Positions 43,450 to 52,349 of a stretch of 64,000 bases of DNA are shown piece by piece. The DNA comes from Winogradskyella costae (GTDB lineage Bacteria; Bacteroidota; Bacteroidia; Flavobacteriales; Flavobacteriaceae), in NCBI RefSeq assembly GCF_013403865.1, contig NZ_JABFDK010000002.1:1-64000 (forward strand), in the 5' to 3' direction. Each line of letters opens with the position of its first letter. Within the stretch, counting starts at the first letter, position 1. Made by a program: the position numbers and the translations under genes. The notes below the pieces were generated by a model. The model ran no database searches. It had not been told where the DNA came from and worked only from the letters and a program-made list of their open reading frames with translations.

Positions 43450-45858
43450 TTAATTACGTAACGGTTTTCCTTTGGTTAACATGTGCTGAATACGTTCTAA
43501 AGTTTTACGTTCTGTACATAAACTTAAGAAAGCTTCACGCTCTAAATCCAATAAATATTGTTCTGTTACACGTGTTGGTTCAGATAAATCACCACCAGCC
43601 ATAACGTAAGCTAATTTGTTGGCGATTTTCATGTCGTGTTCAGAAATGTAATTAGAGTCTTCCATAGAATCTGTTCCTACCATAAACATACCTAAGGCTT
43701 GTTTACCAAGAACTAAAACATCATTTCGTTTTACAGGTTGCGTATAACCAGAATCTGCCATTAATTTAGCATGCTGTTTAGCGACTGCTATTTGACGGTC
43801 TTTATTAACGACCACAACATCTTTTCCTTTTTGAAGTAATCCCAAATCGAAAGCTTCATATGCAGACGTCGATACTTTTGCCATACCAATGGTTAAGAAA
43901 TATTCTTGTAAAATATTTAATTGCACATCGCCTTTATGGAAAAGATCTGATGCTCTTAAAGCCATTTCTTTAGAACCACCACCACCAGGAATAACACCAA
44001 CACCAAACTCTACAAGTCCCATGTAAGTTTCTGCTGCGGCTACTACTTTATCTGCGTGTAATGATAATTCACATCCACCGCCTAAAGCCATGCCGTGAGG
44101 CGCAGAAATCGTTGGGATTGAAGAATAACGCATACGCATCATCGTATCTTGGAAGTATTTGATAGCCATGTTAAGCTCGTCATACTCTTGTTCTGCAGCC
44201 ATCATAAAAATCATACCGATGTTTGCACCAACAGAGAAGTTTGCGGCTTGATTACCAACAACTAATCCGGCAAAATCTTTTTCGGCTAAGTCGATGGCTT
44301 TATTTAATCCTGCGAGCACATCACCTCCAATAGTGTTCATTTTAGATTGGAATTCACAGTTAAGAATTCCATCACCTAAATCCTCAATGACAACGCCAGA
44401 GTTTTTAAACACTTCGTTTGTTTTTCTGATATTATCTAGGATGATGAAACTATCTTGACCCGGAATTTTTTCTTGTGATTTTTTAGGAATATCATAAGCA
44501 TAAGTCGCTCCATCTTTTACGGTATAAAAAGATGTGTTTCCAGAAGCGAGCATCTCATTTACCCAAGCATTAGGTTCTAAACCTTCTGCTTTCATAATTT
44601 CGATTCCTTTTTCAACTCCGATAGCATCCCAAATTTGGAAAGGACCATGTTCCCAACCAAAACCAGCTTTCATGGCATCATCTATTTTATATAAATCGTC
44701 TGTGATTTCAGGAATTCTATTGGATACATAGGCAAACAAGGCTGCGAAACTCTTTCTGTAGAATTCTCCTGCTTTATCTTTTCCTTTAACTAATACTTTA
44801 AAACGATCCACAACTTTATCAATCGTTTTCGTAAGTTCTAAAGTGGCAAATTTTGCTTTTTTAGACGCACGATATTCTAAAGTGTTGAGGTCTAAAGATA
44901 AAATTTCTGAAGAACCATCTTCTTTTTTGACTTTTTTATAAAATCCTTGTCCTGTTTTACTTCCTAACCATTTGTTTTCCATCATGGTATTGATGAAATC
45001 TGGTAATTCAAATAACTCTAAACGTTCGTCTTTTGGGCAATTTTCTCTAATACCATTGGCAACGTGTACTAAAGTATCTAAACCAACAACATCTACTGTA
45101 CGGAAGGTTGCAGATTTTGGACGACCAATAACAGGACCAGATAATTTATCAACTTCTTCAATAGTTAAATCTAAATCCTTAACCGTGTGAAATAAACTTT
45201 GAATGCTGAAAATCCCAATACGGTTTCCAATGAATGCAGGAGTATCTTTAGCAATAACAGACGTTTTACCTAAGAATTTTTCACCATAATCATTTAAGAA
45301 ATCTAATACCGCTTGGTCTGTTTTTGGACCAGGTATGATTTCGAACAATTTTAAATATCGTGCAGGATTGAAGAAGTGTGTGCCACAGAAATGTTTCTGG
45401 AAATCGTCACTACGACCTTCACTCATAAACTTAATAGGAATACCAGAAGTATTCGATGTAATTAAAGTTCCTGGTTTACGGTATTTTTCAAGCTTTTCAA
45501 AAACTTGTTGTTTAATATCAAGGCGTTCAACGACCACTTCCATAATCCAATCTACGTCAGATACTTTAGCGATATCGTCTTCTAAGTTTCCTGTAGTAAT
45601 GCGACTTGCAAATGCTGGACTATAAATAGGAGAGGGCTTCGATTTTAACGATGCTGTTAAGGCATCGTTTACTAATCGGTTTCGAACCTCTTTGTCTTCT
45701 AAAGTTAAACCTTTAGCTCTTTCTTTGTCGTTAAGTTCTCTAGGGACAATGTCTAATAATAAAACATCGACACCAATATTGGCGAAATGACAAGCGATAC
45801 CGCTTCCCATGATTCCAGATCCAATAATTGCTACTTTTTTAATTCTTCGTTTACTCAT
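43450..45858 (-). CDS. fadN: 3-hydroxyacyl-CoA dehydrogenase/enoyl-CoA hydratase
   Basis: Carries the second and third steps of beta-oxidation. The NAD-binding dehydrogenase comes first (GSGIMGSGIACHFANIGVDV at the N-terminus, then GTHFFNPARYLKL and IGNRIGIF) and the crotonase-type hydratase second (about 500-700, SAPHGMALGGGCELSLHADK, then GVGVIPGGGG). This order is that of Bacillus FadN and the reverse of Escherichia coli FadB. The 802-residue length fits FadN. The MarR gene ends 2 bases before its start. Confidence 0.94.
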   Translation of the reverse strand: MSKRRIKKVAIIGSGIMGSGIACHFANIGVDVLLLDIVPRELNDKERAKGLTLEDKEVRNRLVNDALTASLKSKPSPIYSPAFASRITTGNLEDDIAKVSDVDWIMEVVVERLDIKQQVFEKLEKYRKPGTLITSNTSGIPIKFMSEGRSDDFQKHFCGTHFFNPARYLKLFEIIPGPKTDQAVLDFLNDYGEKFLGKTSVIAKDTPAFIGNRIGIFSIQSLFHTVKDLDLTIEEVDKLSGPVIGRPKSATFRTVDVVGLDTLVHVANGIRENCPKDERLELFELPDFINTMMENKWLGSKTGQGFYKKVKKEDGSSEILSLDLNTLEYRASKKAKFATLELTKTIDKVVDRFKVLVKGKDKAGEFYRKSFAALFAYVSNRIPEITDDLYKIDDAMKAGFGWEHGPFQIWDAIGVEKGIEIMKAEGLEPNAWVNEMLASGNTSFYTVKDGATYAYDIPKKSQEKIPGQDSFIILDNIRKTNEVFKNSGVVIEDLGDGILNCEFQSKMNTIGGDVLAGLNKAIDLAEKDFAGLVVGNQAANFSVGANIGMIFMMAAEQEYDELNMAIKYFQDTMMRMRYSSIPTISAPHGMALGGGCELSLHADKVVAAAETYMGLVEFGVGVIPGGGGSKEMALRASDLFHKGDVQLNILQEYFLTIGMAKVSTSAYEAFDLGLLQKGKDVVVVNKDRQIAVAKQHAKLMADSGYTQPVKRNDVLVLGKQALGMFMVGTDSMEDSNYISEHDMKIANKLAYVMAGGDLSEPTRVTEQYLLDLEREAFLSLCTERKTLERIQHMLTKGKPLRN

Positions 45859-45859
45859 C

Positions 45860-46315
45860 TTACTTTAAAATGTGTTCTTTTTTATTGTATATCTGTTTAT
45901 TTGAAATCATGTTATTTATGATTTCGGCAACCTTATAAAAATTTGTAAGTTCCTCTGTAGAGACATTATTTTTAATGGTTTCATTAAAGGTTAAAACTTT
46001 TTCTTTGGATAGAGCTCTTTTCTCTCTACCAAAGTCCGTTAAAAATATAAGCACTCCACGACCGTCTTCAGGATTTGGTTTTCGTTCTATTAAGCCCTTA
46101 GACTCCATAGTTTTTAAGGTTCTAGAAAGGCTCGTTGCTTCCATTCCCATTTTAGGTCCCAATGAGGTTGAAGGGGTTCCTTTTTCAGGATCAATACTTA
46201 ATAATGTAAAACCTGTAGCCATGGTGGTTCCAAATTGAGAGGCTTCCTCGTTGTACATTTTATTAACTGCTAACCATGTCGTTCTTAAGACGTAATCAAT
46301 GGTTTTATCTTTCAT
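45860..46315 (-). CDS. MarR family regulator of the beta-oxidation operon
   Basis: A 151-residue winged-helix regulator. ATSLSRTLKTMESKGLIER is the recognition helix region, followed by the wing PNPEDGRGVLIFLTDFG. It heads the fad operon, and a candidate operator lies in its own promoter. It probably represses until an acyl-CoA or fatty acid binds, as FadR does for the same gene set in Bacillus; the ligand is inferred from the neighbours only. Confidence 0.9.
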   Translation of the reverse strand: MKDKTIDYVLRTTWLAVNKMYNEEASQFGTTMATGFTLLSIDPEKGTPSTSLGPKMGMEATSLSRTLKTMESKGLIERKPNPEDGRGVLIFLTDFGREKRALSKEKVLTFNETIKNNVSTEELTNFYKVAEIINNMISNKQIYNKKEHILK

Positions 46316-46332
46316 GCTATTAATTTGAGTAC

Positions 46333-46362
46333 CAAATATAAGGAAAAATACTATGCGTGCAT
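46333..46362 (-). promoter_or_regulatory. Promoter and possible MarR operator of the fad operon
   Basis: On the minus strand a perfect -7 element TATATTTG (46340 to 46333) lies 18 bases before the start codon, and the short dyad ATGCACGCAT (46362 to 46353) lies just upstream, where it would be within the promoter. An AT-rich inverted repeat (about 46363-46386) follows. The rest of 46387-46587 shows nothing I can name. Confidence 0.4.
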
Positions 46363-46587
46363 AATAAATATTTAAAAATATTATTTACATAATGTTAAAA
46401 TTGTGTTATTAAAATGAAGGAAACCCTTTTTTAGGTGCTATAAATTATGAATACTTCAATTATAAAATAATTTTAAACAATTGCTTAATGGTTAAAATTA
46501 TAGTTATTTAACCTACTTAGGTGCTTTGAAAACTTGATTAAATGCAATATGAATTGAAGGTTCGTGTAATTCAAATTTAGATAGACT

Positions 46588-46630
46588 AAAAAAGGACCCG
46601 CTACACTAATTAGTGTTGCTAATCCTTTTT
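46588..46630 (-). terminator. Terminator of the acyl-CoA ligase gene
   Basis: AAAAAGGA (46589-46596) pairs with TCCTTTTT (46623-46630); inside it CACTAATTAGTG (46604-46615) is a perfect dyad. On the minus strand the structure ends in a T run, about 30 bases after the stop codon. Confidence 0.8.
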
Positions 46631-46657
46631 AATTGTATGTAAAAAAGTTTTAAAGAA

Positions 46658-48430
46658 TTAAGCTCTATAGATCTTATCGTATAAATCTTGATAAATACCA
46701 ACAATAATAGCACGCTTCATTTTCATAGTAGGAGTGAGGTGTCCACCTTCTATAGACCAAACGTCTGGCGTAAGTTCAAAACGCTTAATTTGTTCCCATT
46801 TACCGAAATGTTTATTGTACTTATCTATTTCTTCTTGAATTCTATTAATCACAATTTCTGAACTGGCAATTTCTGTATCTGTTTTTCCAACACCATTTTG
46901 TTTAAAGTCAATCCAATCGCGTATGAAATCAAAATTAGGTTGAATTAAAGCTGCAGGCATTTTTTCACCTTCACCAACAACCATAATTTGTTCGATGAAA
47001 AGTGATTGTTTCATGTCGTTCTCTAAAAGTGGTGGAATAACATATTTTCCTCCAGAGGTTTTAAACATTTCCTTTTTTCTCCCCGTAATTTTCAAGAAAC
47101 CATCGGCATCAATTTCTCCTTTATCTCCTGTATGAAAGAAATCACCAGTCATGACTTCAGCAGTTTTTACAGGATCTTTATAATAACCCATCATAACATT
47201 AGGGCCTTTAATTAAGAGTTCTCCGTCGTCAGCAATTTTAACCTCTACATTATCAATTGGCTTACCTACAGTGCCTACTTTATAATGATTATCATTATAC
47301 ATTCCAACAGCAACTACTGGCGAGGTTTCTGTTAATCCATAACCTTCCATAATTTGCATCCCTGCGGCTCCAAATATCCGTGCTAACCTTGGTTGTAATG
47401 CAGCACTACCTGAAACCATTGTGCTTAAGTTTCCACCAAGAGCTTCTCTCCATTTGCTAAAAATAAGTTTATTCGCTATTTTTAACTGAAACTCATACCA
47501 TCCACCGTTAGCTCCATAAGGCTTCCAACGCTCAGCTAACCTTACAGCCCAAAAGAACAATCCTTTTTTTATCCCAGTTAATTCTTCCCCTTTATGCATT
47601 ATTTTATCGAAAACTTTTTCAAGTAGACGTGGTACAACACTCATTAAATTCGGTTTTATCTCTTTAGCGTTATCACCAATTTTATCAATGCCTTCCGCAT
47701 AGTAAATGGACATTCCAGCATATTGATAAACATAAATTAAAACCCGTTCAAACACGTGACAAATGGGTAGGAAGCTTAATATGCGGTTTTCACCTTCTAC
47801 GTGTGGTACTCTTGGAGAACTGTCTAAGGCATTACTCGTTATATTCCAATGCGATAACATAACACCTTTTGGCTTACCCGTAGTCCCAGAGGTATAAATT
47901 ATAGTAGCTAAATCAGATGATTTTACGGCATCTTTTCTTAATTCTACTTCAGGTTGATTGCTTTCATCCATACCAAGTTCTAGTAATTCTGAATAGTGTT
48001 TACAACCTTCAATATGATCAAAAGAATAAACCTCTTTTATTTTCGTGTTAGCTTGAACTTTTCTTACTTTTTCTAAGACTTCCACATCAGATACAAAACA
48101 GTAAATTGATTCACTGTGATTTAATACATACTCATAATCCTCTGCGCTAATCGTTGGATATATGGGGATGTTTTGTGCACCTAATTGGAGAATTCCAATA
48201 TCCATGATGTTCCATTCGGTCCTATTTGCCGTAGAAATAACTGCAATTTTATCATCTTTTTGCACACCCAAACGTAATAGAGCTCTGCTCATTGCATTAG
48301 AATTATCTACATATTCTTGTGTAGATGTCGGCTTCCATTTACCATCGTATTTGGTAACCAATGCCTTAGGATTTGGTTTGTGTTGTAATTGAAAATATGG
48401 AAAATCAAAAAGACGTGTTACTTCTGTCAT
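46658..48430 (-). CDS. Long-chain fatty acid-CoA ligase (AMP-forming)
   Basis: Activates fatty acids to acyl-CoA, feeding the neighbouring beta-oxidation operon. The P-loop-like motif reads TIIYTSGTTGKPKG, later MEGYGLTETSPV and GDFFHTGDKGEIDADGFLKI, and a lysine-bearing C-terminal region (SGGKYVIPPLLE). At 590 residues it is the long form that begins with a helical N-terminus (LFDFPYFQLQHKPN), common in Bacteroidota. It has its own transcript: a terminator follows, and the fad operon starts beyond. Confidence 0.93.
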   Translation of the reverse strand: MTEVTRLFDFPYFQLQHKPNPKALVTKYDGKWKPTSTQEYVDNSNAMSRALLRLGVQKDDKIAVISTANRTEWNIMDIGILQLGAQNIPIYPTISAEDYEYVLNHSESIYCFVSDVEVLEKVRKVQANTKIKEVYSFDHIEGCKHYSELLELGMDESNQPEVELRKDAVKSSDLATIIYTSGTTGKPKGVMLSHWNITSNALDSSPRVPHVEGENRILSFLPICHVFERVLIYVYQYAGMSIYYAEGIDKIGDNAKEIKPNLMSVVPRLLEKVFDKIMHKGEELTGIKKGLFFWAVRLAERWKPYGANGGWYEFQLKIANKLIFSKWREALGGNLSTMVSGSAALQPRLARIFGAAGMQIMEGYGLTETSPVVAVGMYNDNHYKVGTVGKPIDNVEVKIADDGELLIKGPNVMMGYYKDPVKTAEVMTGDFFHTGDKGEIDADGFLKITGRKKEMFKTSGGKYVIPPLLENDMKQSLFIEQIMVVGEGEKMPAALIQPNFDFIRDWIDFKQNGVGKTDTEIASSEIVINRIQEEIDKYNKHFGKWEQIKRFELTPDVWSIEGGHLTPTMKMKRAIIVGIYQDLYDKIYRA

Positions 48431-49073
48431 ATTAATTGGCGCTTATTTAGTATAGAGATATTACGAAAATATAAAAATTAAAGTTATAAAATATAAAATT
48501 AGTAATGTTGATATAAATAAATTGATAATATGAAAATTGATTATCATAATTATATAAATTTAATGATGCTATGTCGAATTTCGTAATATTAGTTTAGTTT
48601 TTTTATTAACACCATAATTATTCTTAAATATTTGATGAGTAAAACATTTAACAAATAGTTTATGATGAAAACATTTTTAGACATAAAAGCTCTCTTTTTC
48701 TGTAATCCTCTAGCCATTATTAGTCGCTTATGCTAAATATGTGCTCTCAGCGGGTGGATATATTGAACATCTAAAGACTATTGATGTTACCATTGATTTA
48801 TTTGATATCGCTTTTTGCGATTGGAATCTTTATTTAACCGATGTAGGTTATAATATGGATGGAAGAATGAATTTTTGATTGGCGGTAGCTGTTGTCGCAA
48901 TTACATGGATAATTAAAACTCTTTTTTTAAGTAAAATCAGGCTAAGCACATTATTGGCTCAACCTGATCTCCCATGATTAATAGCGAGTTTATATGGTAT
49001 GTAATTTAAATCTTAATAAAGCTTTTATAAGCTGAATGTGATAGGACTAAATTAGAAGGATCTTAAGACTAAA
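48431..49073. other. AT-rich stretch holding one decayed gene
   Basis: The part up to 48664 is AT-rich without a gene or repeat I recognise; the part 48665-48977 holds the decayed gene listed next. The final 100 bases show nothing. Confidence 0.5.
48665..48977 (+). pseudogene. Decayed small membrane protein gene (tentative)
   Basis: An ATG at 48665 opens MKTFLDIKALFFCNPLAIIS, which stops near 48735. One frame over, the reading continues as VAYAKYVLSAGGYIEHLKTI and further to MDGRMNF, a TGA at 48876-48878, and then in the same frame LAVAVVAITWIIKTLFLSKI to a stop at 48975. The amino-acid make-up of the pieces looks protein-like with a hydrophobic end. One frameshift and one internal stop would explain it. 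No family is recognised, so chance open frames remain possible. Confidence 0.35.
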
Positions 49074-49523
49074 TCAATGCGTAGGTCTACGTAGTTTAAA
49101 TACTATCTTTTGATAGTCGTCAAAGGATAACCCAAGTATTTCTTTGAATAACGAATGAATTTTTATTGAGCTACATTGATAGCGTTGTTTTAAATCATAT
49201 AACCCTATTGTATCGGCGTCGTGCCACATATGTATTAACATGTTATCTAATAACGTTGGAGGGATATTTTTAAATTGATCAGAATAGATACAGTTTAGAA
49301 AATGTAACGGAGTCAGTGCTATAATTTCAACTTTTCTTAGGCTTAGATAGCCTACAAATGTTGGTTTACATTTTACAATATAATAAACTGCATTCTCTTT
49401 AACATTCAGAAGTAAAGGTTGGACTTGCGGTTGATAATAATTTATAGTGTTTTTATTTTCTAACTTATAAATGATGTAGCTGTGGCCCTCTGGTTGTATT
49501 GTATAAATTCCGTTAACGCTCAA
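49074..49523 (-). CDS. Short AraC-like regulator lacking the second helix-turn-helix
   Basis: A 149-residue protein. The C-terminal 45 residues (LYDLKQRYQCSSIKIHSLFK, then EILGLSFDDYQKIVFKLRR) match the first helix-turn-helix and linker helix of AraC proteins, but the protein ends there, so the second motif is missing. The N-terminal part (YIIYKLENKN, then GYLSLRKVEIIALTPLHFLN) resembles the DUF6597-type sensory domain of AraC proteins. No continuation is visible in other frames after the stop. It may be a remnant or a half-site binder. It follows the two-component pair on the same strand after 130 bases. Confidence 0.55.
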   Translation of the reverse strand: MSVNGIYTIQPEGHSYIIYKLENKNTINYYQPQVQPLLLNVKENAVYYIVKCKPTFVGYLSLRKVEIIALTPLHFLNCIYSDQFKNIPPTLLDNMLIHMWHDADTIGLYDLKQRYQCSSIKIHSLFKEILGLSFDDYQKIVFKLRRPTH

Positions 49524-49643
49524 TTCTATAGAATAAACATATAGAAACCAATGGGTACTAGGAGTGTGATATAGGTGTTTTTTATCGATGGCCTGCTGTC
49601 GTTTATTGAAAATTAAATCTATAAAATCTTACATGACAACAGT

Positions 49644-49661
49644 ATACGTAGGATTACGTAT
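49644..49661. promoter_or_regulatory. ATACGT-N6-ACGTAT dyad
   Basis: ATACGTAGGATTACGTAT; half-sites and spacing match the dyad at 7516-7535. It overlaps the last codons of the response regulator gene and lies about 120 bases before the AraC-like gene start. Confidence 0.35.
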
Positions 49662-50286
49662 TAAAAATGTTTGGATGGTTTTTTAACCAAACAAAAAGAG
49701 CATTTTGGTTAGTGGTATCTATTTCTAACTTTTTAATAATATTACTTCTGTGTTTTTCTACTGTGCGTTTAGAAATAAATAATTCTTCAGCGATTTGAGT
49801 ACTATTAAGGTTCTTATCTAGGTATTTCAATATTTTAAGTTCTGTAGAGCTTAATTTGTCAAAGTTAGGGTTGACATTTGTACTAAAATGAATATTGTTT
49901 TTTAGTTTTTCACCAATATAGGTTTTGTTGTTTTTTAAACTCTCTAAACATGATTCTAATTCTTCTAAGGCACTATCTTTAGTGAGATAACCATCAATCG
50001 TTTCACCGATTTGTTGCAAAATAGAGTTTTGTTTATGTAACGTTAAAATGACAACTTTAGTCGTTAGGTTATGTCGTTTTATTTCTTGAGCGACTTCTAA
50101 GCCATTAAGCTTGGGCATATCAAAGTCTAAAATGGCAATATCTGGTTGAAATTCTAAAATTTTATTATAAGCGGTATTACCATCAGTTGCGGTATCAATA
50201 ACCTTGAACCATTTTTTTTCTAAAAATTCTTTAGTCCCATTTAATAATAAAGGATGATCATCAGCAAGAATTATAGTGGTTGACAT
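49654..50286 (-). CDS. LuxR/NarL-type response regulator
   Basis: A 210-residue response regulator. The receiver domain (1-120) has the phosphoacceptor D54 in IAILDFDMPKLNG and the conserved Lys in YLTKDS. The C-terminal DNA-binding domain reads LSSTELKILKYLDKNLNSTQ, then ELFISKRTVEKHRSNIIKKL. The histidine kinase gene lies 3 bases upstream, so they form one two-component system. Targets are unknown; the dyad at 49644-49661 is one candidate site. Confidence 0.93.
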   Translation of the reverse strand: MSTTIILADDHPLLLNGTKEFLEKKWFKVIDTATDGNTAYNKILEFQPDIAILDFDMPKLNGLEVAQEIKRHNLTTKVVILTLHKQNSILQQIGETIDGYLTKDSALEELESCLESLKNNKTYIGEKLKNNIHFSTNVNPNFDKLSSTELKILKYLDKNLNSTQIAEELFISKRTVEKHRSNIIKKLEIDTTNQNALFVWLKNHPNIFNT

Positions 50287-50289
50287 AGT

Positions 50290-52314
50290 TTAATCTTTTT
50301 TTACTTTGATTTGAATGGTTGTGCCTTTACCTTTAACCGAATTGAGACTCAGTTGTGCACCAATAAGTTGTGCGCGTTCTTTTATGGTTTTCATGCCTAA
50401 GCTATTCAGTAAATCAGTGTTTTCAGTGACATCAAAGCCAATACCATTATCTTTTACTTGAAAAAGAACGGCATCTTTTAAATTTTCAATACTGACAACA
50501 CAGGCTTTTGCTCCTGAATGTTTTTCAACATTATTTAGGCATTCTTGGAGCATTCTATAAATAAATATTTCTTTGTCCTTAGAGATATTTAAAGCTTCAA
50601 TTTCTATGTTTTCTGAATAGAATATATTAGAATTCTTCTGAAAGTTTTCTATCGTATTCTTTATCGAATTTATTAAACCCAACTTTTCAAATTGAAAAGG
50701 ATGTAATTGTTGCGATATGGTTCTAACTTCATCAATGGCATGATCTACCAAATCGGTATCCGCTTTAGTTTCGCTCTCTAAGAAAATTTTATTCTTAATA
50801 AGCAAAAGGCTTTGACCGACACTATCATGAAGTTCGCTAGAAATACGTTTGCGTTCAGTCTCTACACTATGTATTAAATCTTGAGCAAAAGCTTTTTGAA
50901 GTTGAACATTTTTTTGTGAATACTTTCGTGAACGCCAGAGGTAGATGATTGTAAAAAGCGCTATTAAAAGTATAACACTTCCCCAAAGTAATTGAGCTTT
51001 TCTATGATTCTGTTCATCTAATAGTTTTATTTCACTGTTTTGATCCTTTATTTTTTGATCGCGTTTATTGGTTTCATAAAGGGTTTGATAATAACTTAAA
51101 GCATTATTTTTTTGGACAGATTTTAAGGAGTCTTCAATTTTTTTTGCAGACTTTAAATGAGAATAAGCCTTACTATATTCATTACGTTTTTCGTAAATCT
51201 TCGCTAAAAAAGCTTCGCCATCTTCTATATTCTCTATTTGATTAGAAGTTTTCACAATGTTAAGATATTTCAAACCCCAATTTAGTGCTTCATTGTAATC
51301 TTTTTCTGCAAAAGCTAAATACCCACAAGCTTTATAATATTTACTTTCATAAATACCTTCTATATTTTTTTTGTCTTTTATTAGTGTCTCAAAATAGGAT
51401 TTGGCTTTAGTAATACTGTCGTTTTCAGCATAAGCGATGACTAATGAATGTAATAGTATAGGATTAAAATACTCAAAGTAGTTCGATTTTTTATTTATAG
51501 TAGCAGCCTTGTGTAAATGTTTTAAGCGCTCTGTTTGTAGGCCTTGTTTATTATTGTCTGCAGCGTAATTAGAATAAAGAGACACGAGAAAACTATAATT
51601 TTTAGTGATTTTAGCTAAAGCAATGGCGTCATCACGTTCGTGTTTTGCCTCTTTAAAAAATCCATTTGTACTATATATAATAGATAACGCATTCTTTGAA
51701 GCAATAATGTTAAAGGTGTCTTTTACTGATGTGAAAATTCCCGACGCTTCTTGTAAGTATTGAGATGCTTTTGCATATTCTGCTTCGTCGATGTAGGCGT
51801 AACCTTGGTTTAAAATAGCAAAAGCTTTTAAGCGGTGGTTACCTGCTTTTTCAGCATATATTTTAGCCTTGTTGTAATAAGACATGGCGGTGTCTATTTC
51901 CTTTGTAGCATAAAAACTATCACCAGCATCTATATAAATACCAGCCATGTTTCTATCTGAAATATGATTTTTTAAGGTGTTAAAATAGGTGTTGAATAGT
52001 ACAATGCCTTCTGCAGGTTGCCCTAAAATATTATTGTGAAAGTTAATTAGGTTTTGAGTATTCCGAGAAGCAATATTAAACGAATCTAATTGTATCGCGT
52101 AATCTATAGTGACTCTAGAAATAGAGTCGTAACCTAATTTAGGATAATCAATAAGAAAGTCGGTTATACTGTCTAATAATTTTAATTTTTTACCGCTATT
52201 CTTTTCGGATTTTATTAGCGCTTTTAACGCATCAACTTTATGTTGATGCGTTGTGTCTTGCGCATGAGTAATGGAATAAAATAAGAGTAAAAAGACTATT
52301 AGGACATTTTTCAT
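50290..52314 (-). CDS. TPR-containing sensor histidine kinase
   Basis: A 674-residue kinase of the NarX/DesK-like (HisKA_3) type. A signal-like start (about 1-18) leads into a periplasmic region of tetratricopeptide repeats (about 60-400, for example AMSYYNKAKIYAEKAGNHRL), a coiled coil, one membrane helix (about 438-458), the dimerisation box with H496 (SSELHDSVGQ), and an ATPase domain with HSGAKACVVSIENL and KDNGIGFD. In such proteins the repeats are thought to sense peptides or proteins in the periplasm. It phosphorylates the response regulator encoded directly downstream. Confidence 0.93.
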   Translation of the reverse strand: MKNVLIVFLLLFYSITHAQDTTHQHKVDALKALIKSEKNSGKKLKLLDSITDFLIDYPKLGYDSISRVTIDYAIQLDSFNIASRNTQNLINFHNNILGQPAEGIVLFNTYFNTLKNHISDRNMAGIYIDAGDSFYATKEIDTAMSYYNKAKIYAEKAGNHRLKAFAILNQGYAYIDEAEYAKASQYLQEASGIFTSVKDTFNIIASKNALSIIYSTNGFFKEAKHERDDAIALAKITKNYSFLVSLYSNYAADNNKQGLQTERLKHLHKAATINKKSNYFEYFNPILLHSLVIAYAENDSITKAKSYFETLIKDKKNIEGIYESKYYKACGYLAFAEKDYNEALNWGLKYLNIVKTSNQIENIEDGEAFLAKIYEKRNEYSKAYSHLKSAKKIEDSLKSVQKNNALSYYQTLYETNKRDQKIKDQNSEIKLLDEQNHRKAQLLWGSVILLIALFTIIYLWRSRKYSQKNVQLQKAFAQDLIHSVETERKRISSELHDSVGQSLLLIKNKIFLESETKADTDLVDHAIDEVRTISQQLHPFQFEKLGLINSIKNTIENFQKNSNIFYSENIEIEALNISKDKEIFIYRMLQECLNNVEKHSGAKACVVSIENLKDAVLFQVKDNGIGFDVTENTDLLNSLGMKTIKERAQLIGAQLSLNSVKGKGTTIQIKVKKD

Positions 52315-52349
52315 TGAAGCATTTTTCGAAAAACTAAATTAGTGAAAAT

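Noticed and set aside
48976..48986. Third copy of the TAATAGCGA leader word
   Set aside because: It lies in the decayed region with no start codon at 40 bases and without the GTGTG tail.
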